A stretch of DNA of 32,214 bases from contig NZ_KB903685.1 in the NCBI RefSeq assembly GCF_000379785.1, positions 1-32,214 on the forward strand, written 5' to 3'. This document shows, piece by piece, positions 15,119 to 22,107 of the stretch. Origin of the DNA: Gallibacterium anatis DSM 16844 = F 149 (GTDB lineage: Bacteria; Pseudomonadota; Gammaproteobacteria; Enterobacterales; Pasteurellaceae). A program made the translations under genes and the position numbers. The notes beneath the pieces were generated by a model. The model was given only the letters and a program-made list of their open reading frames with translations. It was not told where the DNA came from and did no database searches. The number at the start of each line of letters is the position of its first letter. Position 1 is the first letter of the stretch.

Positions 15119-15284
15119 ATTCTGGATAATCCGAAAGTATTTTCAGGTTTTCCAGATAATATTGTAAAGATGTCTTGCCATTAGCAAGCTGTTGTAATAA
15201 AGCCGATTTAATGTCGGCTTTTTCTTGTTTGGTCAGCTGTTTAGGATAGCGGCTTCCAAATTTTTCTTCTTCCCAAAATTTCAT
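15111..15284 (-). CDS. Small hypothetical protein (57 aa)
   Basis: Read leftward from the ATG at 15282-15284, with AAAGGAG seven bases upstream, the frame gives MKFWEEEKFGSRYPKQLTKQ and ends LKILSDYPESN. The sequence EKADIKSALLQQLANGKTSL looks helical. The gene follows MuF in the late operon, in the same direction, and converges on the plus-strand 56-aa gene. The strong ribosome site and codon pattern argue that it is real. I do not recognise the family; small proteins at this place are found in other Mu-like prophages. Confidence 0.75.
   Translation of the reverse strand: MKFWEEEKFGSRYPKQLTKQEKADIKSALLQQLANGKTSLQYYLENLKILSDYPESN
15199..15226 (+). terminator. Rho-independent terminator for the plus-strand 56-aa gene
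   Basis: AAAGCCGA and TCGGCTTT form an 8-bp stem with a 7-nt loop, followed by TTC and more T. It lies 80 bp downstream of the plus-strand stop codon, inside the opposing 57-aa frame. Confidence 0.6.
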
Positions 15285-15299
15285 TTTTTCTCCTTTATG

Positions 15300-15328
15300 T
15301 TGATTAAAAAATATTCTTAGACTATAGT
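15300..15328 (+). promoter_or_regulatory. Sigma70-like promoter for the cloverleaf RNA
   Basis: TTGATT (15300-15305) and TATAGT (15323-15328) are separated by 17 bp. The predicted start at about 15335 is only a few bases before the first stem of the folded RNA. No ORF follows on this strand, so an RNA product is the natural reading. Confidence 0.6.
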
Positions 15329-15338
15329 ATTGTTTAAT

Positions 15339-15422
15339 TCTCTGTAAGCGGGTTTCCTACTGGAAAGGTTACGCTGGTTTCCACCGTATTATCCTGTTCG
15401 AATCAGGCAATGCTTACAGAGA
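15339..15422 (+). ncRNA. tRNA-like cloverleaf RNA (candidate C4-type antisense RNA or degenerate tRNA)
   Basis: TCTCTGTAAGC (15339-15349) pairs perfectly with GCTTACAGAGA (15412-15422). Inside are three hairpins: TTTCC-TACT-GGAAA, ACGCTGGTTTCCACCGT (one C-C mismatch) and CCTG-TTCGAAT-CAGG. The last has an exact tRNA T-loop. The whole is an 84-nt four-way cloverleaf. It is not a standard tRNA: the T-arm is separated from the acceptor strand by CAAT, and the anticodon-like loop lacks U33. A well-formed promoter lies just upstream. P1-type C4 RNAs, which control antirepressor (ant) genes, are structured RNAs of about this size, and an AntA-type gene is present in this phage. That link is inference. 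The 3' end is antisense to the last codons of MuF. Confidence 0.6.
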
Positions 15423-16721
15423 TCCCCATAATAATTCAAACGCATTCAAACTTTGCAAGTGTCGCTCATCAATTAAGCTGCCAGTAGTAACACTATTTAA
15501 GTGATATTTTTGATTTTTTTTCGTCAACCTATCTTTCAAATTAAATTTATACTCCAATTTCACCGCAATCTTTTTTCCTTGTGGTGCGTCATAAATAAAA
15601 AGCAAGGTGTTTAAATTTTTATCTGGGTTTTCAAAATGCTCTTTCCGCTGCAAAAGTATGGCTTTCGGCGCTTGCAAATAAGCAGGTAATTTTTCCCAGA
15701 ATGACAACGGCACAGCAATGTTTGCACTCTCTTTTAGCTCGCGCAGCGAATGCAATAAACCTTTCCGCTCAATGGCGATAACCGCCGAATTAGAGGGGAT
15801 ACCCGCCGCCGTTAATTTATCAATGATCGCCTCGGGCAAGACGCCAAGTAATTTAACATCTTCAATGGCTGGTAAATCGGCTTTTGTGGCAACCGCTACT
15901 TTGCGCGCCCAGTCCTGAAACGCGCGGGCGTGTAACGCCATAATCTCAGGCTGCACCAGCAAATCATTAACCGCCTTTGAGGCAAAAAGCGGATCAGCCG
16001 TTACCATCTTTTGCATTAACATTTTGTCGACGCTATCCAGTCGCCCCGCCTTCAGGTTGTCAAAATTATGTGGCGTAAAACCGGCGTCGTAACCTTTCGG
16101 CAAGGTCACCGCACGCGGGTTGCCGCTGCGCACGCCGACCGTTTTGCTCTCATATTGGATCTCGACCGGTGGCGATACGGTACGCCCCATCGCTTTAAGG
16201 TCGTCTTCATCGTGGGCGATCACGGTACAATGGCAACCATACGCCTTAATCGGGTAGTAATAGCGCCAAAATGGGTCATTGGCGGGACGAATAGTACCGT
16301 CAAGCTCCACGTGCGCCGGTCGTGGGTGAGCATTATCATTATGTTGATATTCCCAATAGGGCATCACATCAGCTAAATCCAAATGTTGTTGCAAGCGTCC
16401 ACGATTGTAGGCGGCGTAAACGTTGGTATCGTAAATAATCCGTGTACGCCAGTTACGCCCACCTTTATATTGCCAGCCGGTTTTTGCCACAATCTCATCA
16501 AAGCGTTGGCGAAATTCCTCCAATGTACCGCTTCGCTCAATCGCTTCATCCACCGCTTGCCGCAATGCCAATAACACTTCATTGCGATTTGCCCCCGCCA
16601 CCATAAAAAAGTAGTCGTGTTCTTCGCCTAACACATCTAAATAGCTGTCGGTCGGTAAGTTGAGTTTTTTGGCAAAATAGCGTACTTGCTCTTCAAAACT
16701 AAAACCGCTTTGCACTGTCAT
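15414..16721 (-). CDS. F: MuF minor head protein with C-terminal nuclease-like domain
   Basis: The protein has 435 residues. Residues 1-200 form the phage head morphogenesis (Mu F/gp30, SPP1 gp7) domain, with WRTRIIYDTNVYAAYNRGRL, PYWEYQHNDNAHPRPAHVEL and the hallmark IKAYGCHCTV near residue 160. The C-terminal 130 residues (KGLLHSLRELKES, VPLSFWEKLPAYLQAPKAIL, LLFIYDAPQGKKIAVKLEY, VTTGSLIDERHLQSL) resemble the PBECR group of barnase/EndoU/ColicinE5-RelE-like domains that phages fuse to MuF. Such fusions may be injected with the DNA. The assignment of the C-terminal domain is from memory of the pattern. The start overlaps the portal stop (ATGA). Confidence 0.88.
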   Translation of the reverse strand: MTVQSGFSFEEQVRYFAKKLNLPTDSYLDVLGEEHDYFFMVAGANRNEVLLALRQAVDEAIERSGTLEEFRQRFDEIVAKTGWQYKGGRNWRTRIIYDTNVYAAYNRGRLQQHLDLADVMPYWEYQHNDNAHPRPAHVELDGTIRPANDPFWRYYYPIKAYGCHCTVIAHDEDDLKAMGRTVSPPVEIQYESKTVGVRSGNPRAVTLPKGYDAGFTPHNFDNLKAGRLDSVDKMLMQKMVTADPLFASKAVNDLLVQPEIMALHARAFQDWARKVAVATKADLPAIEDVKLLGVLPEAIIDKLTAAGIPSNSAVIAIERKGLLHSLRELKESANIAVPLSFWEKLPAYLQAPKAILLQRKEHFENPDKNLNTLLFIYDAPQGKKIAVKLEYKFNLKDRLTKKNQKYHLNSVTTGSLIDERHLQSLNAFELLWGSL

Positions 16722-18148
16722 TTTTTGCTCTCCTCAACCACGCTATACCGTCCGGCAAATTCGGCAGTAGTACTTGCCCACGCCATCACTTTGCCATACT
16801 CGGCGAAGGTCAGTTCCGGAATCAGACTATCAAGCTGGTTGCGAAAATCTTCCAAACTCTCCGCTTGTGAGAGCTTGTCTTGCACCTGTTGTAACCAGTT
16901 TTCGACATAAGGCTCACCCTCCACTTCGAGCTGTTCAACAATACCATCGGCGATATTTTTTGGCATTTCTGGTTCGGCAAACTGGGCTTGTGGCTTATCC
17001 GCCTTTTCAGTGGCTAACTCAATATCGCCGTCCTCAAAGTTGTAGGTGCGTTGCAGATATTGCGGAGTAAACTTCACGCCAACACGCGATAAAATCTCAT
17101 CACGCTCCGCCTGTAATTTATCGACACTCTCTTGCTCAAACAGCTCAAACTTCGGCAACTGTTCCACATTAAAATTAAGTTCACAAAGCCAGTTTAAAAG
17201 CTGGTTAAACACGCTTTCAACCAGACGCGCATCATCGTTGCGGATATCTTCCAACACTTCCAGCCCGGCAGTAGCACTGGCACGATTACTGTCAGCTTCG
17301 GTCGTTTGGTCTTGCCCTAAAATGGCAACACTGATTTCCGATTTACAGTAACGCAAAAAGTCATCAAACACTTGTGAGCTGCCGCCTTTGCTAGCGCTTT
17401 CCAACAAATCAATCGAACTGTCGTCCGGAATAGCCGCCACCGCTGTACCAAGCATTTGCTCTAAACTGTCTAATAAATCTTCGGTTTCAGTCGGGGTAGA
17501 AGTGCGTGGATGTTTACCGACTAACCACGGCGAGCCATATTTTTCAGTGAACTCTAGCCAAAATTTAAACCCGCCTTTTTTAAAGGTTGCTGCCCAAAAG
17601 CATTTACTTAAATCACCTTGTCCGTATGGATTTTCATAAGTGGCGTCTTGGGTGGCGAGTAAAAATTTCTTCTCCGGCAATGTAATACCATCAAAATAAT
17701 GGTCTTTGGTGCGTAGTTTTAATTGATTATCTTCATCAAAAATAAACCATTCCTGTGGTTTGCCCTGAATATCAAGCGGTTGCCAAATACCCTCCGCATA
17801 ACGCCACACCACCTCCAACGCTTGGTAACCGAACAGGGTAGCGTTTAAAATTTGTGACATAATTTGATGGAGTGGGAGCGCATCAAAAATCGCTTCAAGT
17901 TGCTCATCAACGTCTTCACGTCCGGTTGGCGTGATTCGCCATTCTAAGCCTTTGACCGCCGCTTTACGTCGACGGACACAACCGGCAACATGACTATCTG
18001 CCAACACTTCGCGATAAGCACTGATATCTCGCCCCATCTTTTTTAGCACCGGATCAGGGTTTGGCAAATAATAGCCGATGGCGTAGTAATCTATCGCCTG
18101 TGCTCGGGTCGCAATCACGTTGATCATATCCTGTTTTTTATTCGCCAT
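16718..18148 (-). CDS. Portal protein (Mu gp29-like, DUF935)
   Basis: The protein has 476 residues. DPVLKKMGRDISAYREVLAD, SHVAGCVRRRKAAVKGLEWR, the block FGYQALEVVWRYAEGIWQP, and EKYGSPWLVGKHPRTSTPTE are conserved features of the DUF935 portal family (Mu gp29). It forms the dodecameric ring at the packaging vertex. The C-terminal 80 residues are acidic and helical. GAGGGA precedes the ATG by about eight bases. It lies between the terminase and MuF, the standard packaging order. Confidence 0.93.
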   Translation of the reverse strand: MANKKQDMINVIATRAQAIDYYAIGYYLPNPDPVLKKMGRDISAYREVLADSHVAGCVRRRKAAVKGLEWRITPTGREDVDEQLEAIFDALPLHQIMSQILNATLFGYQALEVVWRYAEGIWQPLDIQGKPQEWFIFDEDNQLKLRTKDHYFDGITLPEKKFLLATQDATYENPYGQGDLSKCFWAATFKKGGFKFWLEFTEKYGSPWLVGKHPRTSTPTETEDLLDSLEQMLGTAVAAIPDDSSIDLLESASKGGSSQVFDDFLRYCKSEISVAILGQDQTTEADSNRASATAGLEVLEDIRNDDARLVESVFNQLLNWLCELNFNVEQLPKFELFEQESVDKLQAERDEILSRVGVKFTPQYLQRTYNFEDGDIELATEKADKPQAQFAEPEMPKNIADGIVEQLEVEGEPYVENWLQQVQDKLSQAESLEDFRNQLDSLIPELTFAEYGKVMAWASTTAEFAGRYSVVEESKK

Positions 18149-18149
18149 T

Positions 18150-19460
18150 TTAATATCCCTCTGTCATTCTTTTACTTTGTCGTGGTTTACGGCTAGACGC
18201 TTTCACCGGCAGCAATATCGCCTCATTGGCTGCCAACAGCGCCAAAAAACACGCCCACGTGCGGTCAGCGTGTCCGCTACTGTCGTTTTCCGCCACAAAG
18301 CGAGGTTGCCCCGTTGAACCTGTGACTTTTTTGAGCTTGTGCAAATCTTCACGCAAGGCATTATCACCTTGTGGTATGCGGATTCTTCTATCTTCAAACG
18401 CATTTTTGCCGATGGTCGCCATATTAAGTTTAGTTGCCACGTTAAACAGCACGCCTTGTACTCGCTGTTTGCCGTGTTGATATTGGGCATCTTCCACCAT
18501 TTTTTCACCCATTCCGGTTTGGTCTAGGTTACAAGCAATGACGTTGTATTGGTGCATTACACGATCCAGCTCAGCTAATTGTTCACGCAAAGTAACACGT
18601 TTTAGCGTAACAATTTCCCGTGTCCAATAAACATCACCAACCAGTTCTAGCACCCAAATCACCGTTAAGTTGCTACGTACAGCAATATCCATCCCAATAA
18701 AGCACGGGTTACCGGTGTAATGTTCAGGCAAACCTGCCAAAGGGTGTTCAACGCTGTCAATTAAGTCATAAGAAAGCCAACTGCTGGCTTCATCCAACCA
18801 TTTCAGTTCAAACTCCTGCGCCCACGCATCCTCATCATTTAAGCCTTTACGTAGCTGTTCAATATCTCGCGGTAAGCCGTCAGCGACCGCTTGATAAATA
18901 TCGACCGTATGTCGCGACCATTCGGTATTGTCAAGGTCAGTCATCAACTCATAAAATTTATTGCCTTTGCCGTTGGGCGTGGAAACTACTCGCAATTTCC
19001 AACCAGCGGAGATTACCGGAAACAAAGCCTTCCAAATCTCACGACTGTCTTGATGAAAGGCAAACTCATCCAAAAAAACATTGGCACTAAAACCACGCGC
19101 GGTGTCTGGATTAGCGGGTAACGCGGTGATTTTGGAACCGTGCGGAAAAATCACCTCTAAGGCGTTAATGGTGGGGTCAAACGGCACTTCGGCGATTTTG
19201 CAAGTGACGCCCACCGCCTCAAGGTGGCGTTTAACGCCCTCATTGATTGCCTCTTTGGCTTGGCGCTCCCCACGCGACAAAATCACCCAACGAGCTTTCT
19301 CACCACGTGCTTCTGCGGCTAGGCAATCCAACACAATTTCTAATGTAGTGGTAAAAGTTTTGCCGGTCTGACGGGCAAACATTGCCACTTTGAAACGGCT
19401 GTTATCCTGTAGCCAACGCTGTTGATAGCCATACAATAGGGTGTTAGTCGCTAATGCCAT
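18150..19460 (-). CDS. Terminase large subunit (Mu gp28-like)
   Basis: The protein has 436 residues. FARQTGKTFTTTLE holds the Walker A loop (RQTGKT, residues 30-35), and ANVFLDEFAFH holds Walker B (residues 128-133). The C-terminal nuclease half has CFIGMDIAVRSNLTVIWVLE, with an Asp likely to bind metal, and NLDQTGMGEKMVEDAQYQHG. This motor cuts and packages phage DNA integrated in host sequence, headful style in Mu. It overlaps the gp27-like gene by 17 bases. Length and motifs leave little doubt. Confidence 0.94.
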   Translation of the reverse strand: MALATNTLLYGYQQRWLQDNSRFKVAMFARQTGKTFTTTLEIVLDCLAAEARGEKARWVILSRGERQAKEAINEGVKRHLEAVGVTCKIAEVPFDPTINALEVIFPHGSKITALPANPDTARGFSANVFLDEFAFHQDSREIWKALFPVISAGWKLRVVSTPNGKGNKFYELMTDLDNTEWSRHTVDIYQAVADGLPRDIEQLRKGLNDEDAWAQEFELKWLDEASSWLSYDLIDSVEHPLAGLPEHYTGNPCFIGMDIAVRSNLTVIWVLELVGDVYWTREIVTLKRVTLREQLAELDRVMHQYNVIACNLDQTGMGEKMVEDAQYQHGKQRVQGVLFNVATKLNMATIGKNAFEDRRIRIPQGDNALREDLHKLKKVTGSTGQPRFVAENDSSGHADRTWACFLALLAANEAILLPVKASSRKPRQSKRMTEGY

Positions 19461-20019
19461 AGACCGCTCTCATCATTTTTTCTACATCGGCAATCGCCAT
19501 TCCGGATTGTTTACCGGCTTCTTCAACCGCTTTGGCGGCTTGTGCAATCACATCTTCACGGATTTCTTTTTCGCGTTTATAGTTGACTGACTGTGCTTGC
19601 TCAATGCGTTGCGCAACTAACGCTAATTGCCCCAATACTTTCGGGCTAATTTCTTTTCCCGATTCGCTCATACTCATTGATGTTTCAAAGGCAAGCGTTT
19701 TAACAAACTCAAGCAATAATTTACCGACGTCGCTGTCGGGCATTTCGCCAAGCTGCTTTGTCCACACTTCCGCCATTTGTCGACTTGCCCGAATTTTTGC
19801 CCCAAATTCTTCCATACGCGAGGCATAGCGATTTAAGCCGGTACGACTTAATTTCATTTCCGCCCCTAGTCCCGCTTCATCAATCAAACTGTTGATATAC
19901 TCAAGGATATCTTGTTGACTGTGCGATTTATCGCGCAAACGCAATAACAATTCTTGACGGATATGAGGTGGCAATAAATCCACTTTTGAGGCACGTCCTC
20001 GTGTTTTTTTATCACTCAT
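19444..20019 (-). CDS. Mu gp27-like protein (DUF3486), probable terminase small subunit
   Basis: The protein has 191 residues beginning MSDKKTRGRASKVDLLPPHI. RASKVDLLPPHIRQELLLRL, SQQDILEYINSLIDEAGLG and LSRTGLNRYASRMEEFGAKI are the signature of DUF3486, Mu gp27. It has a helix-turn-helix character and long helices after residue 100, as expected for a small terminase that recognises the phage end. AAAGGAGG precedes the ATG, in a leader with three TTTAAA motifs. Confidence 0.9.
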   Translation of the reverse strand: MSDKKTRGRASKVDLLPPHIRQELLLRLRDKSHSQQDILEYINSLIDEAGLGAEMKLSRTGLNRYASRMEEFGAKIRASRQMAEVWTKQLGEMPDSDVGKLLLEFVKTLAFETSMSMSESGKEISPKVLGQLALVAQRIEQAQSVNYKREKEIREDVIAQAAKAVEEAGKQSGMAIADVEKMMRAVYGISD

Positions 20020-20057
20020 TTAAACCTCCTTTAAATCGGGTTTGATGTCGGTTTAAA
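20020..20057 (-). repeat. TTTAAA-rich gap before the DUF3486 gene
   Basis: Three TTTAAA motifs lie within 38 bp and include the AAAGGAGG ribosome site. They are of the same kind as those at 14212-14337 and 31776-31805. No dyad of the late-promoter type and no -10 at the expected distance is seen here. Confidence 0.45.
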
Positions 20058-20348
20058 TCAGCGCAACAGCGGCTTTTTAACGCCATACACTTCGGTGCGA
20101 CCTTGTGCTACCTCCAGCCCGCGAGCCGTCAAATACGCGACATAACAGCCGGCGACATCTTTAAGATCAATTAAACCTTGTTCTTTCAGCCAAAGCAGAT
20201 GTGAACGCACTTGGTCACGACTGATGCGGTGTCCGTATAAGTCTAGGCAATCTTGTAAAATACTTTCGTTCGCATCGTTATTCGCTTCCACTAAAGAGCG
20301 TAAAATTACTAAGCGTTGGTCTTGTGCAAAAATATTGTACTTATCCAT
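20058..20348 (-). CDS. Mu gp26-like winged-helix protein
   Basis: The protein has 96 residues starting MDKYNIFAQDQRLVILRSLV. DGHRISRDQVRSHLLWLKEQ-type sequence (here YGHRISRDQVRSHLLWLKEQ) followed by GLIDLKDVAGCYVAYLTARG has a winged-helix pattern. It matches the VpaChn25_0724/Mu gp26 group found before terminase genes. It may help DNA recognition in packaging or act as a regulator; this is not established. AAGGAAG precedes the ATG, and the gene overlaps the DUF2730 gene by eight bases. Confidence 0.82.
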   Translation of the reverse strand: MDKYNIFAQDQRLVILRSLVEANNDANESILQDCLDLYGHRISRDQVRSHLLWLKEQGLIDLKDVAGCYVAYLTARGLEVAQGRTEVYGVKKPLLR

Positions 20349-20670
20349 TTTTTACTTCCTTTTCTATCAACAGTTGTACTTGATGGCTTAAGCCCTCCAC
20401 TTTAGTAGCGATTTTGTCGCTTTTGCCGTCCAGCTTTGCCATTAAGATTTTGATTTCGGCAAGGTCGCTGGTGGTTGGCAAATCCTGCACTTTGGTTTCC
20501 AGTGCGTCCAAGCGGTGTTCGTTGGTGCTGACTGTCTGTTTCAGGCTGTGCATTTCTTCACGTTTGATGTACTTGCTGTCCATTGTCAACCTAACAATAA
20601 ACCCGACAAAACCGGCAACAGAGAGGATAATCCCCCAATGTTTTTGCACTACATCAAGGATTTCGCTCAT
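20341..20670 (-). CDS. Mu gp25-like membrane protein (DUF2730)
   Basis: The protein has 109 residues. One N-terminal membrane helix (HWGIILSVAGFVGFIVRLTM) is followed by a long coiled coil (EMHSLKQTVSTNEHRLDALE; KSDKIATKVEGLSHQVQLLI). This is the DUF2730 pattern of Mu gp25, at the boundary between lysis and packaging genes. AAGGAGG precedes the ATG by six bases. The cytoplasmic role is unknown; a part in lysis control is a guess from position. Confidence 0.85.
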   Translation of the reverse strand: MSEILDVVQKHWGIILSVAGFVGFIVRLTMDSKYIKREEMHSLKQTVSTNEHRLDALETKVQDLPTTSDLAEIKILMAKLDGKSDKIATKVEGLSHQVQLLIEKEVKNG

Positions 20671-20866
20671 TGCCTACCTCCTTGTGACAAATTGCCCGAT
20701 AGGTTTGGTTATGCGCCCATATTTGACGCAAGGTTTCTGTCGTGTCGTTGCGACTTGCTTTAATCAGACCAAAACCGGCACAACTGCTATTCGTTACGTA
20801 AATCGCCGGCTTGCTGCAAGCGGTCAACAACATCATCACGGCTAACGCTACGGCTGTTTTCTTCAT
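20654..20866 (-). CDS. Outer-membrane spanin lipoprotein (Rz1-like)
   Basis: A protein of 70 residues from MKKTAVALAVMMLLTACSKP. It has a signal peptide with lipobox LLTAC, so Cys18 should be lipidated. ASRNDTTETLRQIWAHNQTY resembles o-spanins of Mu-like and P2-like phages. I chose the ATG at 20864-20866 because a longer frame would bury the signal peptide. Its 5' part overlaps the end of the inner spanin gene in a different frame (20787-20866), the classical Rz/Rz1 arrangement. Together they fuse inner and outer membranes in the last lysis step. Confidence 0.88.
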   Translation of the reverse strand: MKKTAVALAVMMLLTACSKPAIYVTNSSCAGFGLIKASRNDTTETLRQIWAHNQTYRAICHKEVGNERNP

Positions 20867-21053
20867 TTTTGTTTTTCTCCCGATAATTGCTAATTTGTGC
20901 TTGTGCCACTGCCTGTTGCTGTTTAAGCCGCTCAGCAATTTGTTGATAGGTGGCGATTTGCTTTTTCGCCTGTGCCACTTTGAGCCACAAAAAAGCAAAC
21001 AGCACACCGAGCAAGGCGATGATGGTTAGCCAGATATAAGCACTTAATGTCAT
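20787..21053 (-). CDS. Inner-membrane spanin (Rz-like)
   Basis: The protein has 88 residues. One N-terminal transmembrane helix (YIWLTIIALLGVLFAFLWLK) is followed by a periplasmic coiled coil rich in Gln (IAERLKQQQAVAQAQISNYR) and a charged C-terminus. This is the i-spanin architecture, paired with the overlapping Rz1-like gene. AAAGGAG lies eight bases before the ATG. It is shorter than lambda Rz (153 residues), as in other small spanin systems. Confidence 0.85.
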   Translation of the reverse strand: MTLSAYIWLTIIALLGVLFAFLWLKVAQAKKQIATYQQIAERLKQQQAVAQAQISNYREKNKNEENSRSVSRDDVVDRLQQAGDLRNE

Positions 21054-21274
21054 TGTTTATCTCCTTTATTGCCGATTGCATTAGCAAAACCTTTGGTCGC
21101 CGCACCGCCGGCACAAAAAATCGCAAAAGTCATAAACAGCTCCGGCGTATAGCTGCGGTCTAAATAGACGCAATACGTTAAAATCCCTGCCATCAGCAAC
21201 GCCCCGAAAAACTGGATAAAGGCGGTGGTTGATAAGCGACCGTTGTCGTTGGTAATCAGTTCACTTAATTTCAT
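21050..21274 (-). CDS. Small membrane protein (DUF2644-like), possible holin
   Basis: The protein has 74 residues with two hydrophobic segments: AFIQFFGALLMAGILTYCVYLDRS and ELFMTFAIFCAGGAATKGFA in outline. The pattern RLSTTAFIQFFGALLMAG and TKGFANAIGNK matches DUF2644 proteins of Pasteurellaceae Mu-like prophages. Its place between endolysin and spanins makes a holin plausible, but pore activity is not shown by sequence. The ATG overlaps the stop of the preceding 44-aa gene. Confidence 0.78.
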   Translation of the reverse strand: MKLSELITNDNGRLSTTAFIQFFGALLMAGILTYCVYLDRSYTPELFMTFAIFCAGGAATKGFANAIGNKGDKQ

Positions 21275-21405
21275 CGTCCTAGCTCCATTAACATTATCTG
21301 TGCTTTGGTTAGCCCACCATTTTGCCGCTTACTTTGTTGGGCAAGTTTGCTAATGGTGTACTTCTTTCTTCTGGGAGATTTAGGGTATTTAGTCCATTTT
21401 TTCAT
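21271..21405 (-). CDS. Small basic protein (44 aa) in the lysis cassette
   Basis: The frame from the ATG at 21403-21405 gives MKKWTKYPKSPRRKKYTISK and ends LTKAQIMLMELGR. A longer frame is open upstream to 21507, but there it is out of phase over the 52-aa membrane protein and has no ribosome site. The start overlaps that gene's last 17 bases. The protein is very basic (Lys/Arg in about a third of the first 30 residues). I do not recognise it; it might be cytoplasmic and linked to lysis timing by position only. Confidence 0.6.
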   Translation of the reverse strand: MKKWTKYPKSPRRKKYTISKLAQQSKRQNGGLTKAQIMLMELGR

Positions 21406-21547
21406 TTTTGCCCCACTTTTTATCACGCCATAGCACATAGCGGTATTTAATTTGGTCGCCAATGCAAACACCGATTGCTTCACCAATTTTGATGCAGCAG
21501 CCGACAATCAAGGCAATCATCGCAATCGCAAGTAGACTGATATTCAT
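21389..21547 (-). CDS. Small membrane protein (52 aa), putative holin-like
   Basis: From the ATG at 21545-21547 (AAGGAG ten bases upstream) the frame gives MNISLLAIAMIALIVGCCIK and IGEAIGVCIGDQIKYRYVLW, ending in a charged tail (RDKKWGKNEKMD). One clear membrane helix and Cys-Cys are present. It follows the endolysin gene by about 15 bases in the same operon. A short single-helix protein here could be a holin or antiholin. That is inference from place and hydrophobicity. Confidence 0.68.
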   Translation of the reverse strand: MNISLLAIAMIALIVGCCIKIGEAIGVCIGDQIKYRYVLWRDKKWGKNEKMD

Positions 21548-21561
21548 TTTTTGTTTGCTCC

Positions 21562-22107
21562 TTAATCTTTAAATAGATGGTCTTGGTTAATCACCTCACC
21601 GCTATCAAGCCACGTCCAGACGTCAAAGCAGGGACAATCTTTCAGCCATTCATTCGGGGTAATTGTGCCGTCGCCGTTAAGGTCGGGGCTTAAATCTCGA
21701 TGCCCGCAAATGCGTGCTTGAGGATATTTGGCTTCTAGCTCCCGCAATAAGCGGTGCAATGCTTGCCACTGCTTGGCGGTGTAGCGTCCGTAGTTTTTGC
21801 CGTCAATGGTGATGCCGCCAACAAGGCAAATGCCGATACTGTTTTGATTATGCCCTTTAACGTGCGCACCGGTTTCGCCGACCTTGCGCCCGGTTTCAAC
21901 AGTGCCGTCAGTGTCGATAATGTAGTGATAGCCAACGTGTTGTAGATGCGGATTAAAGGTGCGATACGCCCACGATTGACGCTTAAAGCCGCGTTGTTGA
22001 TGCCAGCGATCAATCACTTGCGCAGCAGTTTCGGTTTTATTTCTGAGTTGCTTGCCGTTTTGGGTGGCAGAACAGTGAATCACGATTTTTAGGATGGGTA
22101 ATGACAT
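21562..22107 (-). CDS. Endolysin, N-acetylmuramoyl-L-alanine amidase (Amidase_2) with EF-hand-like loop
   Basis: The protein has 181 residues. IVIHCSAT (His11), the CGHRDLS motif (His136) and DCPCFDV (Cys158) supply the zinc ligands of T7-lysozyme/AmpD-like amidases. GYHYIIDTDGTVETGR and GAHVKGHNQNSIGICLVGG are family blocks. Residues 142-153, DLNGDGTITPNE, form a canonical 12-residue EF-hand loop between two zinc ligands, suggesting calcium binding. There is no signal peptide, so a holin is needed for release. The ribosome site AAGGGAG is in a 14-bp hairpin before a T6 run and the ATG. The gene is first behind a late-promoter box, equivalent to Mu Plys. Confidence 0.93.
   Translation of the reverse strand: MSLPILKIVIHCSATQNGKQLRNKTETAAQVIDRWHQQRGFKRQSWAYRTFNPHLQHVGYHYIIDTDGTVETGRKVGETGAHVKGHNQNSIGICLVGGITIDGKNYGRYTAKQWQALHRLLRELEAKYPQARICGHRDLSPDLNGDGTITPNEWLKDCPCFDVWTWLDSGEVINQDHLFKD

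Noticed and set aside
14948-15284. Toxin-antitoxin pair formed by the two small convergent genes
   Set aside because: They are on opposite strands, not co-transcribed, and neither shows a known toxin or antitoxin motif.
15339-15422. Ordinary tRNA gene
   Set aside because: Although the T-arm is perfect, four extra bases separate it from the acceptor strand, the anticodon-like loop lacks U33 and the stem has a C-C mismatch. I keep it as a tRNA-like RNA only.
20867-21007. Longer start for the Rz1-like protein
   Set aside because: It would put 47 basic residues before a clear lipoprotein signal peptide; the internal ATG gives the expected o-spanin.
21406-21507. Longer start for the 44-aa lysis-cassette protein
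   Set aside because: The upstream part of the frame overlaps the 52-aa membrane protein out of phase and has no ribosome site; the ATG at 21403-21405 fits the operon packing.
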